A stretch of DNA of 64,000 nt from NCBI GenBank assembly GCA_016714225.1, contig JADJNS010000022.1, forward strand, positions 124,001 to 188,000. Direction: 5' to 3'. Both the position numbers and the translations under genes were made by a program. The notes beneath the pieces are model-generated. The model was given only the letters and a program-made list of their open reading frames with translations. It ran no database searches and had not been told where the DNA came from. Origin of the DNA: Archangiaceae bacterium (lineage in GTDB: Bacteria; Myxococcota; Myxococcia; Myxococcales; Myxococcaceae). Every line of letters begins with the position of its first letter. Positions within the stretch are counted from its first letter, which is position 1. This document shows, one piece after another, positions 1 to 9,231 of the stretch.

Positions 1-1659
1 CCCCAGGGCCAGCGACGCCGCGTTGGCCATGGGCGGGAGAATGTAGTGGTCGACCACGCCCTGGAACATCAGCACGCTGGCCTTCGACAGGTGCCCGTAG
101 AGCGGCGGGTCGGCGGGCTCGAGCGCCCACTGCAGCATCGAGAGGGCGGGGTCACCCTGGGTCATGCGGTAACCGCGAAAGGTGTAGCCGAACGAGAGCT
201 CGATCAGCATGCGCACCGGCAGCGGCTTCTGCTTGTGCAAGAGGTTGGCGATGAAGCTGCCGCCCGAGCCGCTCAAGATCGCCGCCTTGAAGCGCGGCTC
301 GTAGGCCATCGCCAGCGGCGCGATGGTGGCGCCCATCGAGTGGCCGAACAGGGCGAGCTTCTCTGCGTCGAGGTGCGCCTTCGAGGTGCCGCTGCAGCCG
401 CGGGCGTCGACGGTCAGCTGCTCGACCAGGCGCGCGGTGAGCACCAGCTCGGCCGCCGACTGGCGAATGTTGTCGCGAATCGCCTTGGGGTTGTCGAGGT
501 TGAAGACCAGGAACTGCTCGTCTTTGCCCCAGGGGTTGCGCAGCCCGCCCAGCGGCCCGTCGACCATCACCGCGGCGAAGCCGGCGCGCGCGAACTCGAG
601 CGCCGGCCCGCTGCCCGGCTGCGCCCCCGCACGGGCGCTCGCGGCGCCATGGTCGATGAGCGGCCGGTCTCCCCCGCCGCCGGTGCGCACGAAGACCACG
701 GTGGGGTAGCCGCCGGGCGGCATCGGGGTGCGCGGCAGGGTGACGAAGATGCGGGCCCGCTCGTACCGCTGGCGAATCGGCACCCCGCGGGCGTCGAACG
801 CCCAGGTGCCGCCCTCGACGTACGGCGGGGTGCCCGACTGGTAGTTGGGCATGTCGACGGTCGACCGGTAGACGCAGAACTCGTCGTAGTTCTCGACCGG
901 CTCGAGCGGGGCGTTGAGCACCGGGTGCTCTTTGAGCAGCGCCTGCTGCACCGCCTCCATCGCGCGCCGTGGAGCGTCGGTGCGGAACACCGCGATGGCC
1001 GCCGCGCCGCGCACCAGCGGCAGCGCCCGGCGCAGCTCGGCCAGCGCGCGCGGGTGCAGGCCCTTCGGCACGCCGCCCCGCTCGAGCGTGCGCAGGGTCT
1101 CACTGACGCCGATCGGCTTGCCCCAGGCGTCGCGCACCCGGGTGGTGACCACCGCGACGTACAGCGCCGACTCGCGCAGCGGCACGCCCTGGTACGGCAC
1201 CAGGCTCAAGAGGTTCGGAGCGCCGAAGCGGCCGCCGTTGAAGGCCAGGGCGACGTCGATGGGGGCGCGCTCCTGCCGCTCGACGTCGATCAGGTACACG
1301 CTCGAGTCGGCCTTCAGGCTCGCCGCGGCGGTGGGCGGCAGCGAGCTGCGATCGAGCTCGTCGGTGGCCGAGAAGAACACCCCGGCGGTGGTCGAGAAGC
1401 CGCGCGCGTCGGTGGCGATCTGCATCAGCGCGGCGTCGATGAACCCCACGCTGCCCATGCCGGGGAAGCCCGAGAGATCGATGCGGTCACCCGCGACGCG
1501 CAGGTCTTCGTTGGGGAAGGGCGCCGCGAAGAAGTCGGGGCGGGTGTAGTCCATTCGCAGGGTGGTGACCGCTTCGGGGGGGCGCAGCAAGTGCGCGCAG
1601 CCCGACACCAGCGAGCCCCCGACGACCGCCGCCGCCGCCACCACCTGCTGCCACCGCAT
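1..1659 (-). CDS. alpha/beta-hydrolase lipoprotein (C-terminus off the window)
   Basis: The minus-strand frame is open from an ATG at 1657-1659 to base 1 without a stop, so 553 codons are present and the C-terminus lies outside the window. The N-terminus is a lipoprotein signal peptide with lipobox LVSGC (Cys21), so the protein is probably membrane-anchored on the periplasmic side. A nucleophile elbow GHSMGA lies near bases 331-351 and identifies an alpha/beta-hydrolase fold serine hydrolase; the catalytic Asp and His were not assigned. The long region before the hydrolase core resembles bacterial lipases and esterases with an extra N-terminal domain. The substrate is unknown. A spacer of about 155 nt separates it from the upstream aminopeptidase gene on the same strand. 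Confidence 0.8.
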   Translation of the reverse strand, partial: MRWQQVVAAAAVVGGSLVSGCAHLLRPPEAVTTLRMDYTRPDFFAAPFPNEDLRVAGDRIDLSGFPGMGSVGFIDAALMQIATDARGFSTTAGVFFSATDELDRSSLPPTAAASLKADSSVYLIDVERQERAPIDVALAFNGGRFGAPNLLSLVPYQGVPLRESALYVAVVTTRVRDAWGKPIGVSETLRTLERGGVPKGLHPRALAELRRALPLVRGAAAIAVFRTDAPRRAMEAVQQALLKEHPVLNAPLEPVENYDEFCVYRSTVDMPNYQSGTPPYVEGGTWAFDARGVPIRQRYERARIFVTLPRTPMPPGGYPTVVFVRTGGGGDRPLIDHGAASARAGAQPGSGPALEFARAGFAAVMVDGPLGGLRNPWGKDEQFLVFNLDNPKAIRDNIRQSAAELVLTARLVEQLTVDARGCSGTSKAHLDAEKLALFGHSMGATIAPLAMAYEPRFKAAILSGSGGSFIANLLHKQKPLPVRMLIELSFGYTFRGYRMTQGDPALSMLQWALEPADPPLYGHLSKASVLMFQGVVDHYILPPMANAASLALG

Positions 1660-1814
1660 GACGCCCGCCCTGCTGACCCGAATTCTCGCTCGAGCCGTTC
1701 GACCCTCGCCCGCAAGAATTCACCTGCGGGGAGCAGGGCGCAACGGAGCCGATGTGGGGTTACCGGCCCGTGCGTGTGGGCGCGGGCTCGACGCCGTGCG
1801 GCGTGACTTCAGTG

Positions 1815-4373
<2,559 letters not shown>

Positions 4374-4434
4374 GGCGGCGCGTATACCACTGCTCCCCTC
4401 GAGCGTCGGCGGTTTGGTCTAAGGTCGGCACGGC

Positions 4435-4836
4435 ATGTCGACCGCAGATCACTTGAGGGCGGTGGTCGAGAGCTTTTCGGCGCTGCTCGAAGGCCACATC
4501 AAGCTGTTCAAGCTCGAGCTCGCCGAAGACGCCAAGGTGATCGGCGTGCAGGTGGGCAAGATCGTCGCCTTTCTCCCGCTGCTGTTCGTGGGCTACGGCT
4601 TCTTGTGCGCGGCGCTCGCGATGGCGCTGCAGCTGGTGATGCCGGCCTGGGCGGCCTACCTGATCGTGGGCCTGCTCAACGTGGTCGGCGGCGCGGCGGG
4701 CATCGCGCTCGCGGCCCGCGCGCTGTCGAAGCGGCAGGTGCTCGCGGGCACCCTGCGCGAGGCCCAGGCCACCCAGTCGGCGTTGACCCGCGCGGTGCGC
4801 GACCCCGCCATCACCGTCGAGGTGACGCATGGCTGA
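4435..4836 (+). CDS. phage-holin-like / YqjE-type membrane protein
   Basis: This 133-residue protein has an amphipathic N-terminal helix, two hydrophobic segments (about residues 41-64 and 72-94) and a charged C-terminal tail. That layout matches the small Holin-X/YqjE family (holin superfamily III), inner-membrane proteins found in stress-related operons rather than in phages. It is the first of four small membrane-protein genes. Its last 8 nt overlap the next gene (start at 4829), so the genes are probably translationally coupled. No phage genes lie nearby, so a lysis role is unlikely. Assignment rests on topology and the family pattern, not on a catalytic motif. Confidence 0.75.
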   Translation: MSTADHLRAVVESFSALLEGHIKLFKLELAEDAKVIGVQVGKIVAFLPLLFVGYGFLCAALAMALQLVMPAWAAYLIVGLLNVVGGAAGIALAARALSKRQVLAGTLREAQATQSALTRAVRDPAITVEVTHG

Positions 4837-5125
4837 GAAGAACGGCACCTCGCTGGTGCGCGCCCACGACGCCGCCGAGCTCGCGCAGGTCGACAAGAGC
4901 CCCGACATCGATGCAGCGCGGCTGGCGCTCACCCAGGCCCGGCTGCGCCTGGCGAGCGCGACCCGTGCGCTGAAGAGCGACCTGTCGTGGCTGCAGGTTC
5001 CGCAAAAGGTAACGGCGAGCGTGAACCGCGCTCCGCTGCTATGGCTGGGCGGCGCCTTCGCAGTGGGCGCGTTGCTCGGCATGATCACAGGTGGCATTCC
5101 CGGGAGGGACGATGGAGATGAATGA
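4829..5125 (+). CDS. small single-TM membrane protein, DUF3618-like
   Basis: This 98-residue protein has a helical N-terminal half (a repeated Leu/Ala/Arg pattern around residues 30-55) and one C-terminal hydrophobic segment (about 68-88) that contains Gly-spaced small residues. The layout resembles DUF3618 or YqjD-type proteins, which are tail-anchored inner-membrane proteins. It overlaps the holin-like gene by 8 nt and the next gene by 14 nt, so it belongs to a compact operon. The homology call is tentative because no diagnostic residue is visible; the gene itself is well supported by its overlaps and codon use. Confidence 0.7.
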   Translation: MAEKNGTSLVRAHDAAELAQVDKSPDIDAARLALTQARLRLASATRALKSDLSWLQVPQKVTASVNRAPLLWLGGAFAVGALLGMITGGIPGRDDGDE

Positions 5126-5321
5126 ACCCGAGGTGACGGGCGAAGACGACCCGATGCGCGCGTTTCAAGAGCGCCTCGCGCCCAAGCTCAAAGACGCCGA
5201 AGCCCAGCTGATGGACATCAACGAGAAGGTGAAGGGCTTCATTCGCGAGAACCCCGGCACCTGCCTGTTGGGCGCGCTGGCGGTGGGCTTCGTGGTGGGT
5301 CGCATCGCCTCGAGGAGATGA
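5112..5321 (+). CDS. YqjD/ElaB-like tail-anchored membrane protein
   Basis: I chose the ATG at 5112 (69 residues) rather than the in-frame codon at 5091 because a GGGAGG ribosome-binding site sits just upstream at 5102-5107. The protein has an acidic N-terminus, a short helical region and a C-terminal segment, FIRENPGTCLLGALAVGF followed by a Gly-rich helix and a basic RR end. This arrangement (RENP, then a Gly-rich transmembrane helix, then Arg) is typical of the DUF883 family that includes E. coli YqjD and ElaB, which are inner-membrane, ribosome-associated proteins of stationary phase. It shares a 4-nt ATGA overlap with the next gene. A role in stress or envelope adaptation is inferred from the family. 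Confidence 0.78.
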   Translation: MEMNEPEVTGEDDPMRAFQERLAPKLKDAEAQLMDINEKVKGFIRENPGTCLLGALAVGFVVGRIASRR

Positions 5322-5674
5322 CCATGCCCATGCCCGAGAGCTCTCCTCCCAACGGCAACGGTCACGCCGCCCCCTCGCAGGCCGAGCGGGTGAAGGTGAA
5401 GGTGAACCAGGCGCGCGAGCAGGCCGGCTCGGTGGCCGAGGCGGTGCGCGACGGCCTCGCCGAGCGCGTGGCGGCGAACCCCTACGGCGCCCTCGCGGCG
5501 GCCTTTGCGGTCGGCTACGTCACCGGCGGCGGCCTGTTCACCAAGACCACCGCGCGCGTGATTCAGCTGGGCGCGCGGCTGGCGATGATTCCCCAGGTGC
5601 GCGAGCCCCTGCTCGATCTGGCCGAGCAGGCCATCGACGGCATGCTCGACAAGACGCGCCCCAAGGGCACCTGA
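5318..5674 (+). CDS. YqjD-like membrane protein, last gene of small-membrane-protein operon
   Basis: The start codon overlaps the previous stop (ATGA at 5318-5321), with GAGGAG just upstream. The 118-residue product has a Pro/Asn-rich N-terminus, a helical stretch (about 22-48), an ANPYGALAAAFAVGYVTGG segment that forms the hydrophobic region, and an additional C-terminal amphipathic helix. The NPYGALA segment resembles the RENP and Gly-rich helix of the preceding gene, so the two may be distant paralogs of the DUF883 type, this one with an added C-terminal tail. The function is unknown. After the stop there is a 67-nt gap containing a hairpin. Confidence 0.72.
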   Translation: MTMPMPESSPPNGNGHAAPSQAERVKVKVNQAREQAGSVAEAVRDGLAERVAANPYGALAAAFAVGYVTGGGLFTKTTARVIQLGARLAMIPQVREPLLDLAEQAIDGMLDKTRPKGT

Positions 5675-5716
5675 AGCGGTCTCCTCGTTTTTCTCGACGT
5701 CCGGCCGCACGGCTTG

Positions 5717-5742
5717 AGAGACTCGAGAAGACGGGAGTCTCT
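5717..5742 (+). promoter_or_regulatory. hairpin covering the ribosome-binding site of the next gene
   Basis: An 8-bp inverted repeat, AGAGACTC (5717-5724) and GAGTCTCT (5735-5742), encloses a 10-nt loop. The right arm takes up the GGGAGT ribosome-binding-like sequence and ends at the first base of the likely TTG start codon at 5742. When folded it would hide the translation start. It could also be the remnant of a weak terminator of the upstream operon, but no T-run follows. Confidence 0.4.
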
Positions 5743-6734
5743 TGAAGAAGGGGAAGCAGGGGCCCAAGCGCCCCTCAGCGCGCAAGGGTGAGCAGGCGGC
5801 GGTGCCGAAGCCGGCGCTCGCGCGCCAGACGGCCGAGCGTCCCGCGCCCCGGGTGACCGCTCCGCGGCCCCTGGGGCCCCCGCAGGCGGCGAGCGTCGGC
5901 GAGAGCCTGCTGCGCCGCGAGGGCATCGAAGCCGCCTACGAGCGCTGGCAGGAGCTGCGCGAGCACCACCGCGCGGCCCTGGCGCGACTCGACGACGAGC
6001 GGCGCAAGCTCGATCAGCAGGGTGAGTTCGTGCTGGGCGCGGTGCGCGCGGCGCGCGATGGAGCCTCGGCGCCCGCGCCCCACGACGCAGCGCTGCAGCC
6101 GCGGGGCGGGCTCGACGATTTCCTCGGCGAGGCCTCGAAGAAGCTCGAGCAGGCCCGCCGCGAGCTGGAAGCGGCGGCCCAGGCCTCGGCCGCGAAGTGG
6201 GAAGAGTCGTTCGCCGCGGTGCGCGCCGAGGTGCGGCAGCGGGTGCAGCGCCAGCTCGAGCTGGTCAGGCCCGGCGTGCGGCTGCGGCTGCGCGCCCTGG
6301 CCGGAGACCAGCGCATCTTGCACGTCGACCGGCCGGGCGCCGACGAGGCGGTGCTGCTGTGCTTCCTCTTCACCGGCAAGCTGCCCTCGCGATACGGCTT
6401 TCTCTTCGACGACTCGACCGATGATCTGCGCGAGGCGCCGCCCACCCTCTACGCCGAAGAGGGCGTGCTGCCCGCCCACGTGCGGCCCGACGCCCACGCG
6501 CTCGAGGCCCTGCTCGAGCAGAAGGGCGAGGTGATACCGCTCAAGGGCATGCTGCCGTTGCGGCTGCCCACGCTCTTGCGGCTGCTCGAGCGCGGGCCGG
6601 TGATGGAGGTCGAGGTGCAAGACGGCGCCGGCTTTCGCAACGTGCTGCAGCGCGAAGAGGCCGAGCGCATCGCCGGCCACCTGCTCAAGATGAAGCTCGA
6701 GGGCTGGCTGCAGCTCGAGCTGCTCGCCGAGTAG
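5742..6734 (+). CDS. hypothetical coiled-coil protein
   Basis: This 330-residue protein starts at a TTG preceded by GGGAG. Residues 1-55 are basic and Pro/Ala-rich and look disordered. Two helical, heptad-like stretches follow (about 60-95 and 120-175). The C-terminal half (about 185-330) is a compact, mixed domain with the segment VLLCFLFTGKLPSRYGFLF. I do not recognise that domain. There is no signal peptide or membrane segment, so it is probably cytoplasmic. It follows the small-membrane-protein operon at 67 nt and precedes a barrel-like gene by 38 nt. Codon use matches its neighbours, so it looks native. Confidence 0.6.
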   Translation: MKKGKQGPKRPSARKGEQAAVPKPALARQTAERPAPRVTAPRPLGPPQAASVGESLLRREGIEAAYERWQELREHHRAALARLDDERRKLDQQGEFVLGAVRAARDGASAPAPHDAALQPRGGLDDFLGEASKKLEQARRELEAAAQASAAKWEESFAAVRAEVRQRVQRQLELVRPGVRLRLRALAGDQRILHVDRPGADEAVLLCFLFTGKLPSRYGFLFDDSTDDLREAPPTLYAEEGVLPAHVRPDAHALEALLEQKGEVIPLKGMLPLRLPTLLRLLERGPVMEVEVQDGAGFRNVLQREEAERIAGHLLKMKLEGWLQLELLAE

Positions 6735-6772
6735 TTTCGTTCTTCGCACTCCGCGGTGTCTGTGGCGCACCC

Positions 6773-7315
6773 ATGATCTCTGCCCTGCTCACCCTCACGC
6801 TGCTCGCTGCCGACGTCACGACGCTCGAACCCGACCCGAATGAATGGCCGGGAGAGGGCGAGAGACGAACGCACTTCGGCATCGGGGCGCGGGTGCACGC
6901 CGGAGCGCTCGACAGCGTGGGCGGAGCCGCGCTGCTGCTGCTCAGCGAGGTGACCGGCTTCGTCTCGGTGCGCGTGGTGGGGCACCACGAGGTGCGCGTC
7001 GGGTGGGGGCTGCTCGCCGGCTGGCCCGACACGGTCGCGGGTGAGTCGAACCTGAGCTTCAGGTTCAACCTCACGCCGCGGTTCTCGGTCGGCGCGGGCC
7101 TGTTCAGCTTCATCGGCTTCTACTCGCTTCGCGGAGGTGTCGAGTTGCCGGTGGGGCTGCGCTTCGGGCCGACCCGCCGCCACGAGATCACCTTCTCGGT
7201 GCGCGCCGAGGCGGGCGGGTTCAACCGCGGCATCACCTTCGCCTGGTACGACTTCGAGCACCTGAGCTTCGCGTACGCCCTCAGCGCGATGGTGGGCTAC
7301 TCGGCGATCTTCTGA
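6773..7315 (+). CDS. probable exported beta-barrel protein, unknown function
   Basis: The 180-residue product begins with a short hydrophobic leader (MISALLTLTLLAADV) suitable for export. The rest alternates hydrophobic and polar residues in many short strands with aromatic residues at strand ends, as in LSFRFNLTPRFSVGAGLF and the terminal AYALSAMVGYSAIF, which ends in Phe. A terminal Phe and alternating strands are typical of small outer-membrane beta-barrels. No family is recognised. It is convergent with the SOUL-protein gene, with only 4 nt between the stops. Confidence 0.6.
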   Translation: MISALLTLTLLAADVTTLEPDPNEWPGEGERRTHFGIGARVHAGALDSVGGAALLLLSEVTGFVSVRVVGHHEVRVGWGLLAGWPDTVAGESNLSFRFNLTPRFSVGAGLFSFIGFYSLRGGVELPVGLRFGPTRRHEITFSVRAEAGGFNRGITFAWYDFEHLSFAYALSAMVGYSAIF

Positions 7316-7319
7316 AGGG

Positions 7320-8090
7320 TCACGACACCGACGAGCTGGGCCGGCGCGCCGAGGGGTGGGGCAGCGGCATGCGCAGCGACGCCGCATCGGTGAGCTCGCA
7401 CCACACTTCGTTGTGCCGCAGCATCGGCAGGGTCGACGGCGCGTCGAACGCCGCGAACACCGGCCGGCCATGCACCTTCAGCTGCTGCTTGTCGGTGAGC
7501 GCCTTGAAGTGCTCCATCGCGCTCTTCACGTGCTCGGCGTCGTAGCGGCCGTGAAACGGCAGCACCGCCACGGTGCGCTCGGGCAGGCGCACCAGGCGCA
7601 GGTTGGTGTCGAGCGGCCGCGGCAGGCTGCGCAGCGGGCGGTGCGGCGGCATGAAGAACGACACGGTGTAGTGGTTGGCGTTGCGCTGCGAGGTGACCGG
7701 TGAGGTCATCTCCATCTTTTCGCCGGTGGCGTTCTCGCCGTTGAGGTACTTCACCAGCCGCTCGAAGCCGTCGTCGAGCGCGGTGTCGAAGTTCTCGGTG
7801 AGGTCGGTGCTTAGCACCACGCAGGCCGGGTAGGTGCGGATCTCGAGATCGCCCTGGCGCTCGACCAGGGTGAACTGCGGCGCCGGCTGCGCCAGCCGGT
7901 TGAGCTGCCAGCGTGCCAGACCGACGCCCACCGCCGCCGCCGAGCCGGCCAGCGCCCAGCGCGCCGGCCGCGACCAGGCGCTGCGGTGGGTGAGAAAGTG
8001 AACCAGCGCCGCGCCCACGGGCACCAGCGCCGCGAACGGAGAGAACATCAAGACGTCTGACAGCTTCAGGTCTCGTTTGGCTCGACTCAT
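7320..8090 (-). CDS. SOUL family heme-binding protein, membrane-anchored
   Basis: I start this 256-residue protein at the ATG 8088-8090 (MSRAKRDLK). A frame extension reaches 8165 but adds only low-complexity residues. Two hydrophobic helices (about residues 12-35 and 45-63) precede a SOUL domain containing FTLVERQGDLEIRTYPA and KMEMTSPVTSQ, both typical of the SOUL/HBP heme-binding family, and the RPVFAAFDAPSTLPMLRHNEV ending is also typical of the family. SOUL proteins bind heme or tetrapyrroles; their bacterial role is mostly unknown. The membrane anchor suggests the domain faces one side of the inner membrane. No heme-biosynthesis gene lies nearby. Confidence 0.88.
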   Translation of the reverse strand: MSRAKRDLKLSDVLMFSPFAALVPVGAALVHFLTHRSAWSRPARWALAGSAAAVGVGLARWQLNRLAQPAPQFTLVERQGDLEIRTYPACVVLSTDLTENFDTALDDGFERLVKYLNGENATGEKMEMTSPVTSQRNANHYTVSFFMPPHRPLRSLPRPLDTNLRLVRLPERTVAVLPFHGRYDAEHVKSAMEHFKALTDKQQLKVHGRPVFAAFDAPSTLPMLRHNEVWCELTDAASLRMPLPHPSARRPSSSVS

Positions 8091-8212
8091 GTCACCGAAC
8101 GGAGCAATGCCTGTGCCCGACGGCGTCACCGAAGGTTCGACCCCTTGCGGGCGCGAGCTCGCCACACCGCGTGCGATCTCGACACGCCGGTTCGAGGCAG
8201 AAATGAACGCGA

Positions 8213-9169
8213 TCAGCGGGTGCGCACGACGCCCAGATCGGCGACTCCGGCGATCACCGCCGAGCCGATGAACAGGTTGTCAGAGCTGGCGCCGCCGACC
8301 TTCGCCGACTGCATGATGATGAGGTAGTTGCGATCGACCTCGGGAAACGCCGACCCGGGAATGGTGACCACCGTCTTCTTGAAGTCGCTCGGCGCCGCCA
8401 CCAGCTTCAAGAACCCCAGCGGGGTGGTGGGCACGTTGGTGTAGGTGGCCTCGCCCTGCCTGCCGCTGGCAGAGATGGGGAACACCGTCACGAAGCCGAG
8501 CAGCCGTCCCACGCCCGGCTCGGGGTCGGGCCGGGTGAGCTGGTAGTCGGTGCCGGCCGCGAGCGAGATGAAGCCGGCGTCGGGGTGCAGCTGCAAGATG
8601 TGCTCGGCGGCGGGCGCGTCGACCACGCCGCCCTCGTAGTCGATGGAGTCGGCGCTGGCGGTGAAGGTCCAGGTCACTCCGGCGTCGTAGACCAGCGTGC
8701 TGTCTTCGGCGGTCGAGAGCTCATGCACGCCGCTGCCCAGCGACTTGAGCGCCCAGGTGCCCGCGCCGCCTTCGACCTTCAGCATCGCGCCGTCGACCGG
8801 GGTGGGGGCGGTGGTCAGCCCGTCGCCCTCGCGGGTGCCGAAGAAGGCGAACAGCGCGGTCTGCGGCTTGACCTCGAGGCCGTGCTCGCCGAGCGAGATG
8901 GGCAGCTCTCCGGCGTCGAACACGCAGCCGCCGTCGAACGGGCAGCCTCCGTCGAAGGTGAAGCCGCCGCCGTCGAACGAGGGTATGCCGCCGTCGAAGA
9001 ACGGCAGCCCGGCGATGCCCTGGTACGGCACGCTGAAGGCCGGGGTGGCCAGCACGGTGGCCACCATGGCGTGGCGGGCCTGGATCTGGGCGGAGGTCTT
9101 GTTGCAATCGCAGCCCGCGACGGTGACGAACGCGGCGAGCAGGGCTGCTCGAGACTTGCCAAAACTCAT
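8213..9169 (-). CDS. lipoprotein with DGG repeats, unknown function
   Basis: The 318-residue product, started at the ATG 9167-9169 (MSFGKSRA), has a lipoprotein signal peptide with lipobox VAGC. Residues 55-90 or so contain a run of short repeats of the form FDGG (FFDGGIPSFDGG, then FTFDGG, PFDGG and VFDAG), with one Cys pair inside. The remainder is beta-rich with domains that resemble immunoglobulin-like folds, but I recognise no family. The Asp/Gly repeats could bind calcium, which is inference only. A spacer of 62 nt separates it from the divergent cyclase gene, and a spacer of about 120 nt from the SOUL gene. Confidence 0.7.
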   Translation of the reverse strand: MSFGKSRAALLAAFVTVAGCDCNKTSAQIQARHAMVATVLATPAFSVPYQGIAGLPFFDGGIPSFDGGGFTFDGGCPFDGGCVFDAGELPISLGEHGLEVKPQTALFAFFGTREGDGLTTAPTPVDGAMLKVEGGAGTWALKSLGSGVHELSTAEDSTLVYDAGVTWTFTASADSIDYEGGVVDAPAAEHILQLHPDAGFISLAAGTDYQLTRPDPEPGVGRLLGFVTVFPISASGRQGEATYTNVPTTPLGFLKLVAAPSDFKKTVVTIPGSAFPEVDRNYLIIMQSAKVGGASSDNLFIGSAVIAGVADLGVVRTR

Positions 9170-9231
9170 GGGCCAAGCACCATAGGGCAATCGTGGCCGG
9201 CACGCCGATTCAATCTGCGGGGCGAAGGTTC

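Noticed and set aside
46..1806. A 586-codon open frame on the plus strand opposite the hydrolase gene
   Set aside because: It is antisense to a gene with a lipobox and a GHSMG elbow, has no ribosome-binding site, and has low-complexity Arg/His/Gly composition typical of antisense reading in GC-rich DNA.
4435..4836. Holin-like gene as evidence of a prophage
   Set aside because: No other phage genes are nearby and the neighbours are of the YqjD type; the family is not restricted to phages.
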